DNA from: Candidatus Saccharimonadota bacterium
GTDB taxonomy: Bacteria; Patescibacteriota; Saccharimonadia; Saccharimonadales; UBA4665
Assembly (NCBI GenBank): GCA_028289125.1
Contig: JAQGGZ010000006.1
Span: 104,629 to 168,628, forward strand
Direction: 5' to 3'
DNA: 64,000 bases
The position numbers and the translations under genes are program-made. Positions 1-6,860 of this stretch are shown here, in pieces (position 1 is the stretch's first letter; every line of letters begins with the position of its first letter). Under the pieces are notes generated by a model. The model was not told the DNA's origin. It saw only the letters and a program-made list of their open reading frames with translations, and did not search any database.

Positions 1-1427
1 CGTTCATAGCTCAAGACGTGCTCATATTTGGTAACCGGCTTGTAACTGCCGTATCGCAGCACACGAGATTGATTCCGGAACCGAAGGAGCCGCTTATAGA
101 GGTTGAGTGATGAACTCGGATCTGCTGCTTCGGTGTGAACATTTATTCTCTTGTAGTCATCAGAGACGGGGAGCCAAGGCGTAGCGGTTGTGAAGCCCGC
201 TTGTGGTGCGTTACTCCACTGCATCGGAGTACGCTCCGGATCGCGGCCGTTTTGTTTACCAGCGAATGGGTCGCGTATCTTGTCTTGTGAAATGTCAACA
301 TCATGCATACCTAGCTCTTCGCCGTAATATATAAACGCCATGCCTGGCAGGGTCAACAACATGACTGCCGCGGTACGCGCGGCTGCGTTGCCGACACGCG
401 TGGCGATGCGCGACTCGTCGTGGTTTCCGACGGTGTAGATAGGAACGTATCCAGGCTTCATGGCTGCTTGAAATGTATCAATAAACCGGCCGAATTCCGG
501 TGCTTTCCAAGGCAGGTATATGCCTTGGAAGTTAAATGGCGCGCTGAGATGCGGATTTACTCCCTGGTAGTAACGCAGATACCCGGTGATTTTATCGTCT
601 GTCTCGGGATGTGCTTCGGTAATCATAAAACGATCTTTGTATTCTTCGAGCACGCTGGTCATCTCATTGAGCCGTTCGAATAAGTGTGGACCATCACGGC
701 TATAGACATGCCTTAGTGACGAGTGATCATATCCCGGGACTGCATCAATGGCATTTTCATCGACAGGGTCGTCCCGGAATGCCGCATCTTTAGACATCCA
801 ATCGACAGCATCGACCCGAAAGCCATCGACACCGCGGTCCAGCCAGAAGCGCATGGCCGACTTCATGGCTTTCCGGACGGTATCATTATCCCAGTTCAAG
901 TCCGGCTGTTTGGCAAGAAAGCTATGTAGATAGTACTGACCACTTGGCTCGTCCAACTGCCAGGCTGAGCCGCCAAAGACACTCAGCCAGTTGTTGGGCG
1001 GTCCGCCGTCCGCGGCCGGATCGCGCCAGATATACCAGTCCCGTTTATCGCTGGTAGGTGAGGACCGCGATTCTATAAACCAGGGGTGTTCGTCGGATGT
1101 ATGATTGGGAACGAAATCGAGTAATACTTTAATAGATCGTTTGTGGGCTTCCACGACTAGTGTTTCCATGTCCTCCAGGGTGCCAAAAATCGGATCGACA
1201 TCAGTGTAATTGCTGACGTCATAACCAAAATCGGCCATCGGTGAGGTATAGATGGGTGAAAGCCAGATAGCCGTAATGCCGAGAGAATCAGGTGTGCCGG
1301 CCAAGTAATCGAGCTTATCAATAATTCCTCGCAAATTACCAACGCCGGTGCCTAGGGAATCATTGAAGCTCCGGGGATATATCTGATAGATTACGGCACC
1401 TAGAAGCCATGATTGTGAGTGGTTTAT
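1..1427 (-). CDS. GH13 oligo-1,6-glucosidase / alpha-glucosidase, 3' end beyond the window
   Basis: The frame is open from the left edge to about 1430 and encodes a (beta/alpha)8-barrel glycoside hydrolase that releases glucose from short alpha-glucosides. Visible landmarks, numbering from 1427, are the beta1 motif AVIYQIYPRSF, the beta3 motif DFVPNHTSDEHPWF, the nucleophile in GFRVDAV (D206), the acid/base residue in ITEAHPE (E271) and the third carboxylate in GNHDES (D337). No signal peptide is seen, so it is probably cytoplasmic and acts on imported sugar. Oddity: no ATG, GTG or TTG lies between the in-frame TAA (1431-1433) and the first barrel strand. An ATA at 1425-1427 sits exactly where this genome's leaderless rule places the start, 6 nt after a CATACT -10 box. 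The family is secure; the start is inferred. Confidence 0.9.
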   Translation of the reverse strand, partial: MNHSQSWLLGAVIYQIYPRSFNDSLGTGVGNLRGIIDKLDYLAGTPDSLGITAIWLSPIYTSPMADFGYDVSNYTDVDPIFGTLEDMETLVVEAHKRSIKVLLDFVPNHTSDEHPWFIESRSSPTSDKRDWYIWRDPAADGGPPNNWLSVFGGSAWQLDEPSGQYYLHSFLAKQPDLNWDNDTVRKAMKSAMRFWLDRGVDGFRVDAVDWMSKDAAFRDDPVDENAIDAVPGYDHSSLRHVYSRDGPHLFERLNEMTSVLEEYKDRFMITEAHPETDDKITGYLRYYQGVNPHLSAPFNFQGIYLPWKAPEFGRFIDTFQAAMKPGYVPIYTVGNHDESRIATRVGNAAARTAAVMLLTLPGMAFIYYGEELGMHDVDISQDKIRDPFAGKQNGRDPERTPMQWSNAPQAGFTTATPWLPVSDDYKRINVHTEAADPSSSLNLYKRLLRFRNQSRVLRYGSYKPVTKYEHVLSYE

Positions 1428-1466
1428 CTTTTAAGTATGGACTGAAGATGGTGAATATACTAATAA

Positions 1467-1492
1467 AGCGACCTTGTTATAACAAGGTCGCT
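1467..1492 (-). terminator. Palindromic terminator after the Nudix gene
   Basis: A perfect 26-nt palindrome (arms AGCGACCTTGTTA and its complement) is followed on the minus strand by TTTATTAG. It lies between the Nudix stop and the glucosidase start and could work in either direction. Confidence 0.6.
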
Positions 1493-1521
1493 AGATAAGA
1501 TAATATATTTTATTACGGAAC

Positions 1522-1551
1522 TGGAGGGCCGCTATGCACGTTATCGCAACT
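1522..1551 (-). repeat. Copy C of a three-copy 29-nt 3'-end motif
   Basis: Read on the minus strand: GTTGCGATAACG, a variable 10 nt, then GCCCTCCA. It follows the Nudix stop by about 20 nt and precedes the terminator at 1467-1492. It shares fixed internal spacing with the copies at 2115-2150 and 2475-2511; the CCCTCCA end also equals the 3' end of tRNA-Lys. Confidence 0.6.
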
Positions 1552-1570
1552 GCAGTAGGAGCAACTCGTC

Positions 1571-2065
1571 CTACGATTTATGGTCTTTAATTCGACTGTA
1601 TTCCTCCATGGTGTTAACGAAACCGCCCGTAAACTTTTCGGGGCTGGTCTCCATTAGCTTCTTTATGTCCTCTAGCTTCATTGGGATAATTTCTTCTACT
1701 TCTTCGTTCGGGACAAACTTCCAGTTTTTGTCTGCTACGCATTCAAAAAGGCCAAACATGTGCAGGTATACCCTTTCATCAGAATAAAATGTCGAAACGT
1801 GAGCCAGTGATTGCTTAATTCCGAGCTCTTCGTCAGCTTCTCGTGCTGCGGCTGTAGGGTAATCCTCGCCTTTAGAAACGTGGCCTCCCACTGAATGGTC
1901 ATATAATCCGCCGCTCGTTTTATGGACTTGGACATACAATTCACCGGCCTCATTGAAGACGTATACCGCAGCAACGCGGTGCAGTTGCTTGTTAGCGTGA
2001 GCCGTTGGCTTATCAGTCGTGCCAATGATCCTGTCGTTTTCGTCAATTAGGTCAAATTGTTCCAT
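1571..2065 (-). CDS. Nudix hydrolase, IDI/YfcD-like
   Basis: This 164-residue Nudix protein has a perfect Nudix box: G-x5-E-x7-RE-x2-EE-x-G beginning at GHVSKGE and ending READEELG. The N-terminal layout (MEQFDLIDENDRIIGTT, then HRVAAVYVFN) resembles the isopentenyl-diphosphate isomerase/YfcD branch. No mevalonate or MEP gene is nearby, so nucleotide-derivative hydrolysis is as likely as isomerase activity. The start is supported by TAGAAT ending exactly 6 nt upstream of ATG, which predicts a leaderless transcript. It is a single-gene unit with its own terminator. Substrate is unknown. Confidence 0.9.
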   Translation of the reverse strand: MEQFDLIDENDRIIGTTDKPTAHANKQLHRVAAVYVFNEAGELYVQVHKTSGGLYDHSVGGHVSKGEDYPTAAAREADEELGIKQSLAHVSTFYSDERVYLHMFGLFECVADKNWKFVPNEEVEEIIPMKLEDIKKLMETSPEKFTGGFVNTMEEYSRIKDHKS

Positions 2066-2071
2066 GAGCTC

Positions 2072-2080
2072 ATTCTAACA
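2072..2080 (-). promoter_or_regulatory. Extended -10 promoter of the Nudix gene
   Basis: TGTTAGAAT on the minus strand with a 6-nt gap to ATG at 2065, placing +1 on the A of ATG. Confidence 0.65.
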
Positions 2081-2106
2081 AAAAGACCTCTGAAAAACAG
2101 AGGTCT
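2080..2106 (-). terminator. Intrinsic terminator after the SemiSWEET gene
   Basis: Stem AGACCTCTG / CAGAGGTCT with a TTTTT loop and a T-run on the minus strand. It follows motif copy B and runs into the Nudix promoter. Confidence 0.8.
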
Positions 2107-2114
2107 GAAAATGC

Positions 2115-2150
2115 TTATGCTTGGAGGGCTATCGTAATGGCTATTGCAAC
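2115..2150 (-). repeat. Copy B of the 29-nt 3'-end motif
   Basis: Minus strand: GTTGCAATAGCC, a variable stretch, then GCCCTCCAAGCATAA. It begins 5 nt after the SemiSWEET stop codon. The TTATGCTTGGAGGG block (2115-2128, plus strand) is identical to 2475-2488 and to the tRNA-Lys 3' flank at 4617-4630. Confidence 0.65.
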
Positions 2151-2155
2151 AAAAA

Positions 2156-2422
2156 TCAACGTATAAGCAGTACAAGTACGATAGCGAATTCAATAAATAA
2201 TAGCGGAATGTACGTGATTACTAATGGCTTCACTTTATGTTTAATGCTGAAAAGAGCGAATATTCCCGCTTGGAGTGTATAGAAGGACCAGGTAACAATT
2301 GATACGCCCTGTAAATTATCCGCGGTAATAACGCTATATAACTGCGGAAGGGTAACGATCGGCATACAGATACCGACCATTGTCGTCAGTTTATCAAGGT
2401 TCTTATTTTTATTTTTCCCCAT
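2156..2422 (-). CDS. SemiSWEET sugar transporter (PQ-loop protein)
   Basis: An 88-residue protein with three predicted membrane helices (about residues 11-30, 41-60 and 65-87) and the PQ-loop signature PIVTLPQLY in helix 1, the size and shape of bacterial SemiSWEETs. These work as homodimers that let mono- or disaccharides cross the membrane down their gradient. The context fits: a glucosidase lies two genes downstream and a trehalase elsewhere in the window. TGCTATACT lies 13 nt upstream of ATG, giving a short leader of about 7 nt. It uses TGA as stop, which supports the standard genetic code. The transported sugar cannot be read from the sequence. Confidence 0.85.
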   Translation of the reverse strand: MGKNKNKNLDKLTTMVGICMPIVTLPQLYSVITADNLQGVSIVTWSFYTLQAGIFALFSIKHKVKPLVITYIPLLFIEFAIVLVLLIR

Positions 2423-2443
2423 AAATATTATTTGTAGTATAGC

Positions 2444-2467
2444 AAAAAACCTCCATCGCGGAGGTTT
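2444..2467 (-). terminator. Intrinsic terminator after motif copy A
   Basis: Stem AAACCTC / GAGGTTT with loop GCGATG followed by a T6 run on the minus strand, directly upstream of the SemiSWEET promoter. No protein gene ends here on this strand, so it terminates either read-through or a short RNA carrying motif copy A. Confidence 0.7.
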
Positions 2468-2474
2468 AAAGTGC

Positions 2475-2511
2475 TTATGCTTGGAGGGGCAGCGTAGACG
2501 TTATCGCAACT
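2475..2511 (-). repeat. Copy A of the 29-nt 3'-end motif
   Basis: Minus strand: AGTTGCGATAACGT, a variable stretch, then CCCCTCCAAGCATAAGC, then the terminator at 2444-2467. Unlike copies B and C it is not preceded by a gene on its strand, because the sortase gene diverges. It may be a short RNA of about 70 nt. Confidence 0.6.
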
Positions 2512-2536
2512 TACTTCACTAATATAAATGTGAAAT

Positions 2537-2545
2537 TGCTATGAT
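2537..2545 (+). promoter_or_regulatory. Extended -10 promoter of the sortase gene
   Basis: TGCTATGAT ends 6 nt before ATG 2552, so the transcript is predicted to be leaderless. Confidence 0.7.
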
Positions 2546-2551
2546 AAGCGT

Positions 2552-3208
2552 ATGAGCCAAAAAGATATGACACCGGCTAACAGGCAAAATTTCGGCTGGG
2601 CATATATCTTATTTGGAACCATATTGGCAGCTGTCGCTCTATTCTTATACGTTCATCAGCATATATTAGAGACACGGCCACCGATGACATCGTGGTCTGT
2701 TCCTTCATCCGTGAAGCCACCGGCAAAGGCAATAAATACATACAGAGTTCCGGCTGACAATCCGAAATACATAGCTATTCCAGCAATTGATGTCGGCAAG
2801 ACCCGGACTATACAGCTTGGAGTGTTGGCCAATGGCTCAATCGCCGTGCCGGACAATATCTACGACGCCGGCTGGTATGGTGCTAGTTCTAAACCGGGCC
2901 AGAATGGCGCGATGTTTGTGTACGGGCATGTTTCCAGTTGGAAGGCGAACGGCATCTTTTATGATCTCAAGAAACTCAAAGCGGGCGAGACGGTTATTGT
3001 CACAAATGGAGCAAACAAAGTTTTTACGTACCGAGTCATCAACATCAAACGATATGCCTATGACAAAGTTGACATGGGCCAGGTGTTGGCACCAGTTAAT
3101 CCTATGATGGCAGGGCTCAACCTAATGACCTGTGCCGGACAAATCATCAAAGGCACCAGCGAGTTTAGCGAACGGCTGGTGGTATTTACGAGTTTAGTTA
3201 GCTCGTAG
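2552..3208 (+). CDS. Class E/F-like sortase
   Basis: A 218-residue membrane-anchored cysteine transpeptidase. A single N-terminal helix (residues 16-34) is followed by a sortase domain with the catalytic triad visible: His126 in YGHVSS, Cys194 in LMTCAG and Arg208 in SERLVVF. Sortases cleave LPxTG-like signals and join surface proteins to the cell wall. The likely substrates are in this window: the convergent neighbour (3' ends overlap by 11 nt) and the two LPHTG proteins at 16-19 kb. The domain is short and lacks the C-terminal tail of pilin sortases, pointing to class E/F rather than C. The leaderless promoter fixes the start. Confidence 0.92.
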   Translation: MSQKDMTPANRQNFGWAYILFGTILAAVALFLYVHQHILETRPPMTSWSVPSSVKPPAKAINTYRVPADNPKYIAIPAIDVGKTRTIQLGVLANGSIAVPDNIYDAGWYGASSKPGQNGAMFVYGHVSSWKANGIFYDLKKLKAGETVIVTNGANKVFTYRVINIKRYAYDKVDMGQVLAPVNPMMAGLNLMTCAGQIIKGTSEFSERLVVFTSLVSS

Positions 3209-4520
3209 TCCTGGATTTATAGACTTTCGCCAGCCCGAGTGCGATACTGACGGTTGCTACAACTGACAACGACAGAGCGATCTTATCCGAGCCGGAGGGG
3301 GAGCCGTACCCGGTGTCCGGGGCCTTTGGAACGGTGCTAACAACAGGGTTGGCTATAACAGTTGAACTGCCTCCGGAGTTCACGACGACTGGTGCGGGAT
3401 CGCTGTAATTCATGACCATAGCTTGCCCGGTGACATTGTCAGCGAACCCAAGATACAGCATGCCATTTCTATCTATCTGGAGTGACTCTGAGACAGCCTC
3501 ATTGTCTGTAAAACCAACGCTGCCAACAACCTGCCAGCTTGTGCCGTCAAACTTCCGAACAGACGCTTTGCCAGCTTGACTATTATCGTAATACGCCACG
3601 TACGGTGTGCCATCGCTCCTAATTGCAAGTGAAGTATATGTTGCTTGAGTACTCGTGACACTACCCCCTACAGGCACCCAGCTCGTGCCATTAAACTTCA
3701 TTGCGGCAGCTCGAAAACCGTTGGCTTGGTCTACAAATGCGACATATGGCGTACCGCTGCCGTCTATAGCGAGTGAAGGATAACTCGTGCCGCCTGTTGT
3801 GAACTCTGCGTTTCCTACTGTCACCCAAGATGTACCATCGAATTTCATTACCGTCGCATTACCACTTGTATTTAAGTCTGAATAAGCTACGTATGGCGTT
3901 CCGGTACTGTTTATAGCTATAGAGCCATAATAAACTCCTGCAGAAGAGAACCCGACACTGCCTACCGTCACCCAAGATGTACCATCGAATTTCTTAACTG
4001 TAGCCTCGCCCGCACCTATAGTTAAGTCTCGGTAATACACATATGGCGTACCGCTGCTATCGATAGCCATTGATTGGAATTCTGAGGCTCCTGCGGAGAT
4101 ACCGACAGTTCCAACTATCACCCACGAGGATCCATCAAACTTCATTACCGACGTTTTTGTACCATTCGCGACATCCCGATAAGCTACATAGGGCGTTCCG
4201 CTGCCATCGACGGCGAGTGATTCAAAGTCTGCTTGGCCGGAGGTAAATCCAGCACTACCAACCGTTACCCATGACGAACCGTCAAACTTTTTGACTGTTG
4301 CTCCATTTGCAGCATTAACGTCACTATAGGCAATATACGGGGTACCGCTGCTATCCAGTGCAAGTGAAGGATTATTAACGACTCCACCAGAAATGCCACC
4401 ACCACCTACCACTTGCCATGAACTAGCAGCAAGCGCGTTTGGCGTAATGACAAAACTAGCGAACAGAATGCTCGCTAGTAAGTAACTAGTTTTCCTTTTC
4501 CAGTTGTGTTGATGTTTCAT
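3198..4520 (-). CDS. Secreted beta-repeat surface protein with APDTG sorting signal
   Basis: About 440 residues: signal peptide (residues 9-32, ending NALAA), then about seven repeats of some 48 residues with core SGTPYVAYSD and KFDGTSWVTVGS, probably forming a beta-propeller-like or adhesin-like domain. The C-terminus has a sorting signal: APDTGYG, a hydrophobic helix and the basic tail KVYKSR. It is predicted to be attached to the wall by the adjacent sortase. The first in-frame ATG is at 4544, but 4520 is preferred because GAAGGGC lies 8 nt upstream of it. Ligand and role are unknown; the repeats suggest binding to a host or matrix. Confidence 0.85.
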   Translation of the reverse strand: MKHQHNWKRKTSYLLASILFASFVITPNALAASSWQVVGGGGISGGVVNNPSLALDSSGTPYIAYSDVNAANGATVKKFDGSSWVTVGSAGFTSGQADFESLAVDGSGTPYVAYRDVANGTKTSVMKFDGSSWVIVGTVGISAGASEFQSMAIDSSGTPYVYYRDLTIGAGEATVKKFDGTSWVTVGSVGFSSAGVYYGSIAINSTGTPYVAYSDLNTSGNATVMKFDGTSWVTVGNAEFTTGGTSYPSLAIDGSGTPYVAFVDQANGFRAAAMKFNGTSWVPVGGSVTSTQATYTSLAIRSDGTPYVAYYDNSQAGKASVRKFDGTSWQVVGSVGFTDNEAVSESLQIDRNGMLYLGFADNVTGQAMVMNYSDPAPVVVNSGGSSTVIANPVVSTVPKAPDTGYGSPSGSDKIALSLSVVATVSIALGLAKVYKSRTTS

Positions 4521-4584
4521 TTTTATTTGCCCTTCATAAAGCATATGCTAATACCTACACTCTACTCTTAAGGTAAAGAAAAAC

Positions 4585-4609
4585 AAAAGACTCCACTTTG
4601 GAGTCTTTT
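4585..4609 (-). terminator. Intrinsic terminator downstream of tRNA-Lys
   Basis: Perfect 11-bp stem AAAAGACTCCA / TGGAGTCTTTT with a 3-nt loop. It follows the CCCTCCAAGCATAA 3' flank of the tRNA. Confidence 0.8.
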
Positions 4610-4623
4610 ATAATGATTATGCT

Positions 4624-4700
4624 TGGAGGGCCAGGAGGGACTTGAACCCTCGACACCCTGCTTAAGAGGCAGGTGCTCTAACCAGCTGAGCTACTGGCCC
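4624..4700 (-). tRNA. tRNA-Lys (anticodon CUU)
   Basis: A complete 77-nt cloverleaf: acceptor GGGCCAG pairs with CTGGCCC, the anticodon loop CTCTTAA gives CUU, the T-arm contains GGTTCAAGTCCC, and the 3' CCA is encoded. The -10 box TATCAT lies 10 nt upstream of the mature 5' end. Confidence 0.97.
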
Positions 4701-4710
4701 ACAGATGAAG

Positions 4711-4719
4711 ATGATACCA
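4711..4719 (-). promoter_or_regulatory. Promoter of tRNA-Lys
   Basis: Extended -10 TGGTATCAT on the minus strand; the predicted +1 is about 3 nt before the mature tRNA 5' end. Confidence 0.6.
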
Positions 4720-4773
4720 CTTCTGCAACATAATTTAAAGAGGTTTCGTGCAAATCGCTGAAAATCTTGTCCC

Positions 4774-4782
4774 TGTTATAAT
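4774..4782 (+). promoter_or_regulatory. Consensus extended -10 promoter of folD
   Basis: TGTTATAAT, a perfect TGnTATAAT, ends 6 nt before ATG 4789. There is no Shine-Dalgarno sequence; the transcript is predicted to be leaderless. Confidence 0.75.
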
Positions 4783-4788
4783 AGTCGT

Positions 4789-5601
4789 ATGAAATTACTC
4801 AATGGCGCTGAACTGGCCAGTTATATCAAAGAGCGCCAAGCGAAGCAGGTGCGTGCCCTGCGGCAGGCTGATGGCACCGCCCCGAAGCTTGCTATCGTTG
4901 TGACGGTCGACCATCCGGCTATAAACATCTATATGCGGATGAAGTCGCGCTATGGCGATGATGTCCTGATCGATGTTGACATCCATAAGATCGACCAAGC
5001 TGAAGCTGTCGCCACGATCGAGCAGCTTAATAACGATCCGTCGGTGCACGGCATCATTGTGCAGTTACCCCTCGCCGACCCGTCGCAGACGCAAGAAATC
5101 GTCGATCTGGTAGCTCCGGAAAAGGACGTTGATGCGCTTGGCGTTAACGCGGTCTTCGAACCGGCCACGCCGCTCGCCATTATGTGGCTCCTGGCGGGCT
5201 ATAACATAAATCTGCCTGGCAAGAATATTGCCCTTGTCGGCCGCGGCCGCTTAGTGGGCGCTCCTTTAGAACGGCTGATGCAGGCATCCGGATTGGAACC
5301 GACCGTCATCGACAGTCAAACCAAGAATACCTCCGAGATTCTACAGGATGCCGACATCGTCATCACCGCCACCGGTAAACCGGGACTTATCAAAGAAAGC
5401 GATATCAAATATGGCGCCGTCGTCGTCGACGCCGGCGTGGCCGGAGAGCAGGGAAAAACGGTCGGAGACCTGGACGAGGCTATCTACCAACGCGATGATC
5501 TGACGATAACACCCAAAAAGGGCGGCGTCGGCCCGCTGACTATTTGTGCCTTATTCGACAATGTCATCCGGGCAGCCCGCGATACCGTAACCCGCCCTTA
5601 G
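4789..5601 (+). CDS. folD: Bifunctional methylene-THF dehydrogenase/cyclohydrolase
   Basis: A 270-residue cytosolic FolD, interconverting 5,10-methylene-, methenyl- and 10-formyl-tetrahydrofolate. Key features are the Y-x3-K active site (YMRMK), the GIIVQLPL strand, KDVDALG, the Rossmann motif GRGRLVGAP (usually GRSxxVGxP) and the C-terminal GGVGPLT. A lysine in the loop PKKGGVGPLT replaces part of the usual PGGVGPMT. No other folate gene is nearby, so it may serve a salvage-fed one-carbon pool for formyl-Met or thymidylate. It converges on murD with a 4-nt overlap. Confidence 0.95.
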   Translation: MKLLNGAELASYIKERQAKQVRALRQADGTAPKLAIVVTVDHPAINIYMRMKSRYGDDVLIDVDIHKIDQAEAVATIEQLNNDPSVHGIIVQLPLADPSQTQEIVDLVAPEKDVDALGVNAVFEPATPLAIMWLLAGYNINLPGKNIALVGRGRLVGAPLERLMQASGLEPTVIDSQTKNTSEILQDADIVITATGKPGLIKESDIKYGAVVVDAGVAGEQGKTVGDLDEAIYQRDDLTITPKKGGVGPLTICALFDNVIRAARDTVTRP

Positions 5602-6860
5602 GCCAGGCTATTCACCGCAGCCTTGAACTGGTCGCCTTTGTCTTCGAAATCTTTCCACAGCAGATAGCTGGGAGCGGCCGTGCTTAACAATACGACTGAG
5701 CCGTCCGGGCTGTGACGAGCGGCAAACGAGACGGCTTCTTCCATGGAGGTGGTCTCAAAAATCTGAGGCTGATAGTTGCTCGGTAAGGCAGCCTTCATCT
5801 TGTCAGTCGTTTCGGGAAACAGGACCAGGTGAGGAATCTTGTCGGCAGCGACCTGCTCCATAAGAGCCGAAAAATCATAATTGCGATCCTGCCCACCGAG
5901 CAGCAGACAACCGATCGGACCGATATTTTCTCGTATCGCTGTCAGGCTGGCCATAGTGGATTCCGGTGTCATGCCGATGGCGTCATCAACATAGGTGCGG
6001 CCATGCACGGTGGCGACAATTTCCATGCGGTGCGATAGTGGCTGATAACTTTTGATAGCCTCCACGATGACGCTGTCATCAACATCAAACTGACGGGCAA
6101 TTTCTCGAGCGACGAGTGCGTTGAGCCGATTATGTTCGCCGAATAGTTGTGCGCCTTCAAGCGACAATGGGTCCTGAGGATTGATCGGTATCGTGCGACA
6201 TACAGCGCCATTGACCCATTCCTGCAGGGCAGGGAAGGCGGGGTTGTATATGAAGACATCGTCCGCCGCCGCAAAGCGCATGATGTTGTGCTTATCTTCC
6301 CAATACTGGTCGATCGAGCCGTGCCAATCGGAGTGGTCATTATAAAGGTTGATACAGGCAGAAATATGCGGGCTGATTTTCAAATCAGATAACTGATAAC
6401 TGGAAAGCTCCAGTACGAAAACCGTCTCAGGGGTTGCCTCATCCAGCGCCTTGAAAGGTGACACGCCGATGTTTCCAGCCAGCACGGCCGGCTTTCCAGC
6501 GGCTTGTAATATGTGCGCCGTCAGGCTGGTGGTAGTGCTCTTGCCTTTGGTACCCGTGATGCCTACGAGCGTCAGGTTGTTAGCCCGCGCCAGTTCAAAG
6601 AATATCTGCATCGGGGTGATATAGGGAACCGGCATTTCACGACCCGGTATGCCCTCGTTCTTTATAAAAACGGTCTTGGCGGTATCGTATGCGAGCAAGA
6701 AGTCTAAAGGTTTTTCACCGGCTTGCTTATCGACGGCCGTAAAGCTTGCCAGCGAAGCATGGCGAGTCAGAAACTCCCGGATGCCTTCGAGAGCCCGGCC
6801 TTTACCGGCGCCGACGAAGACGACGTCTTTGCTGGTGAATTGATCAAGCGACCACGTCAT
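5598..6860 (-). CDS. murD: UDP-MurNAc-L-Ala--glutamate ligase, probably MurD2 type
   Basis: A 420-residue Mur ligase that adds glutamate to UDP-MurNAc-L-alanine with ATP. The P-loop ITGTKGKSTT is at residues 101-110, followed by ELSSYQLSDL, the His/Asp region NDHSDWHGS and the C-terminal domain entry LSHRMEIVATVHGRTYVDD. It starts inside the end of the upstream gene (4-nt ATGA overlap), and that gene encodes a MurL-type epimerase. In Xanthomonas the partner of MurL is MurD2, which uses L-Glu rather than D-Glu. The overlap argues for the same L-Glu specificity here, but the sequence alone does not prove it. Confidence 0.92.
   Translation of the reverse strand: MTWSLDQFTSKDVVFVGAGKGRALEGIREFLTRHASLASFTAVDKQAGEKPLDFLLAYDTAKTVFIKNEGIPGREMPVPYITPMQIFFELARANNLTLVGITGTKGKSTTTSLTAHILQAAGKPAVLAGNIGVSPFKALDEATPETVFVLELSSYQLSDLKISPHISACINLYNDHSDWHGSIDQYWEDKHNIMRFAAADDVFIYNPAFPALQEWVNGAVCRTIPINPQDPLSLEGAQLFGEHNRLNALVAREIARQFDVDDSVIVEAIKSYQPLSHRMEIVATVHGRTYVDDAIGMTPESTMASLTAIRENIGPIGCLLLGGQDRNYDFSALMEQVAADKIPHLVLFPETTDKMKAALPSNYQPQIFETTSMEEAVSFAARHSPDGSVVLLSTAAPSYLLWKDFEDKGDQFKAAVNSLA

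Noticed and set aside
420..1342. Open frames on the plus strand and in other minus frames across the first 1.4 kb
   Set aside because: They are shadows of the GH13 gene, whose catalytic motifs run uninterrupted in one minus-strand frame.
1522..2511. Integron attC sites as an explanation of the three-copy motif
   Set aside because: The blocks contain GTTGC and CCCTCC but not the paired RYYYAAC/GTTRRRY core boxes with the usual folded arms, and no integrase is present.
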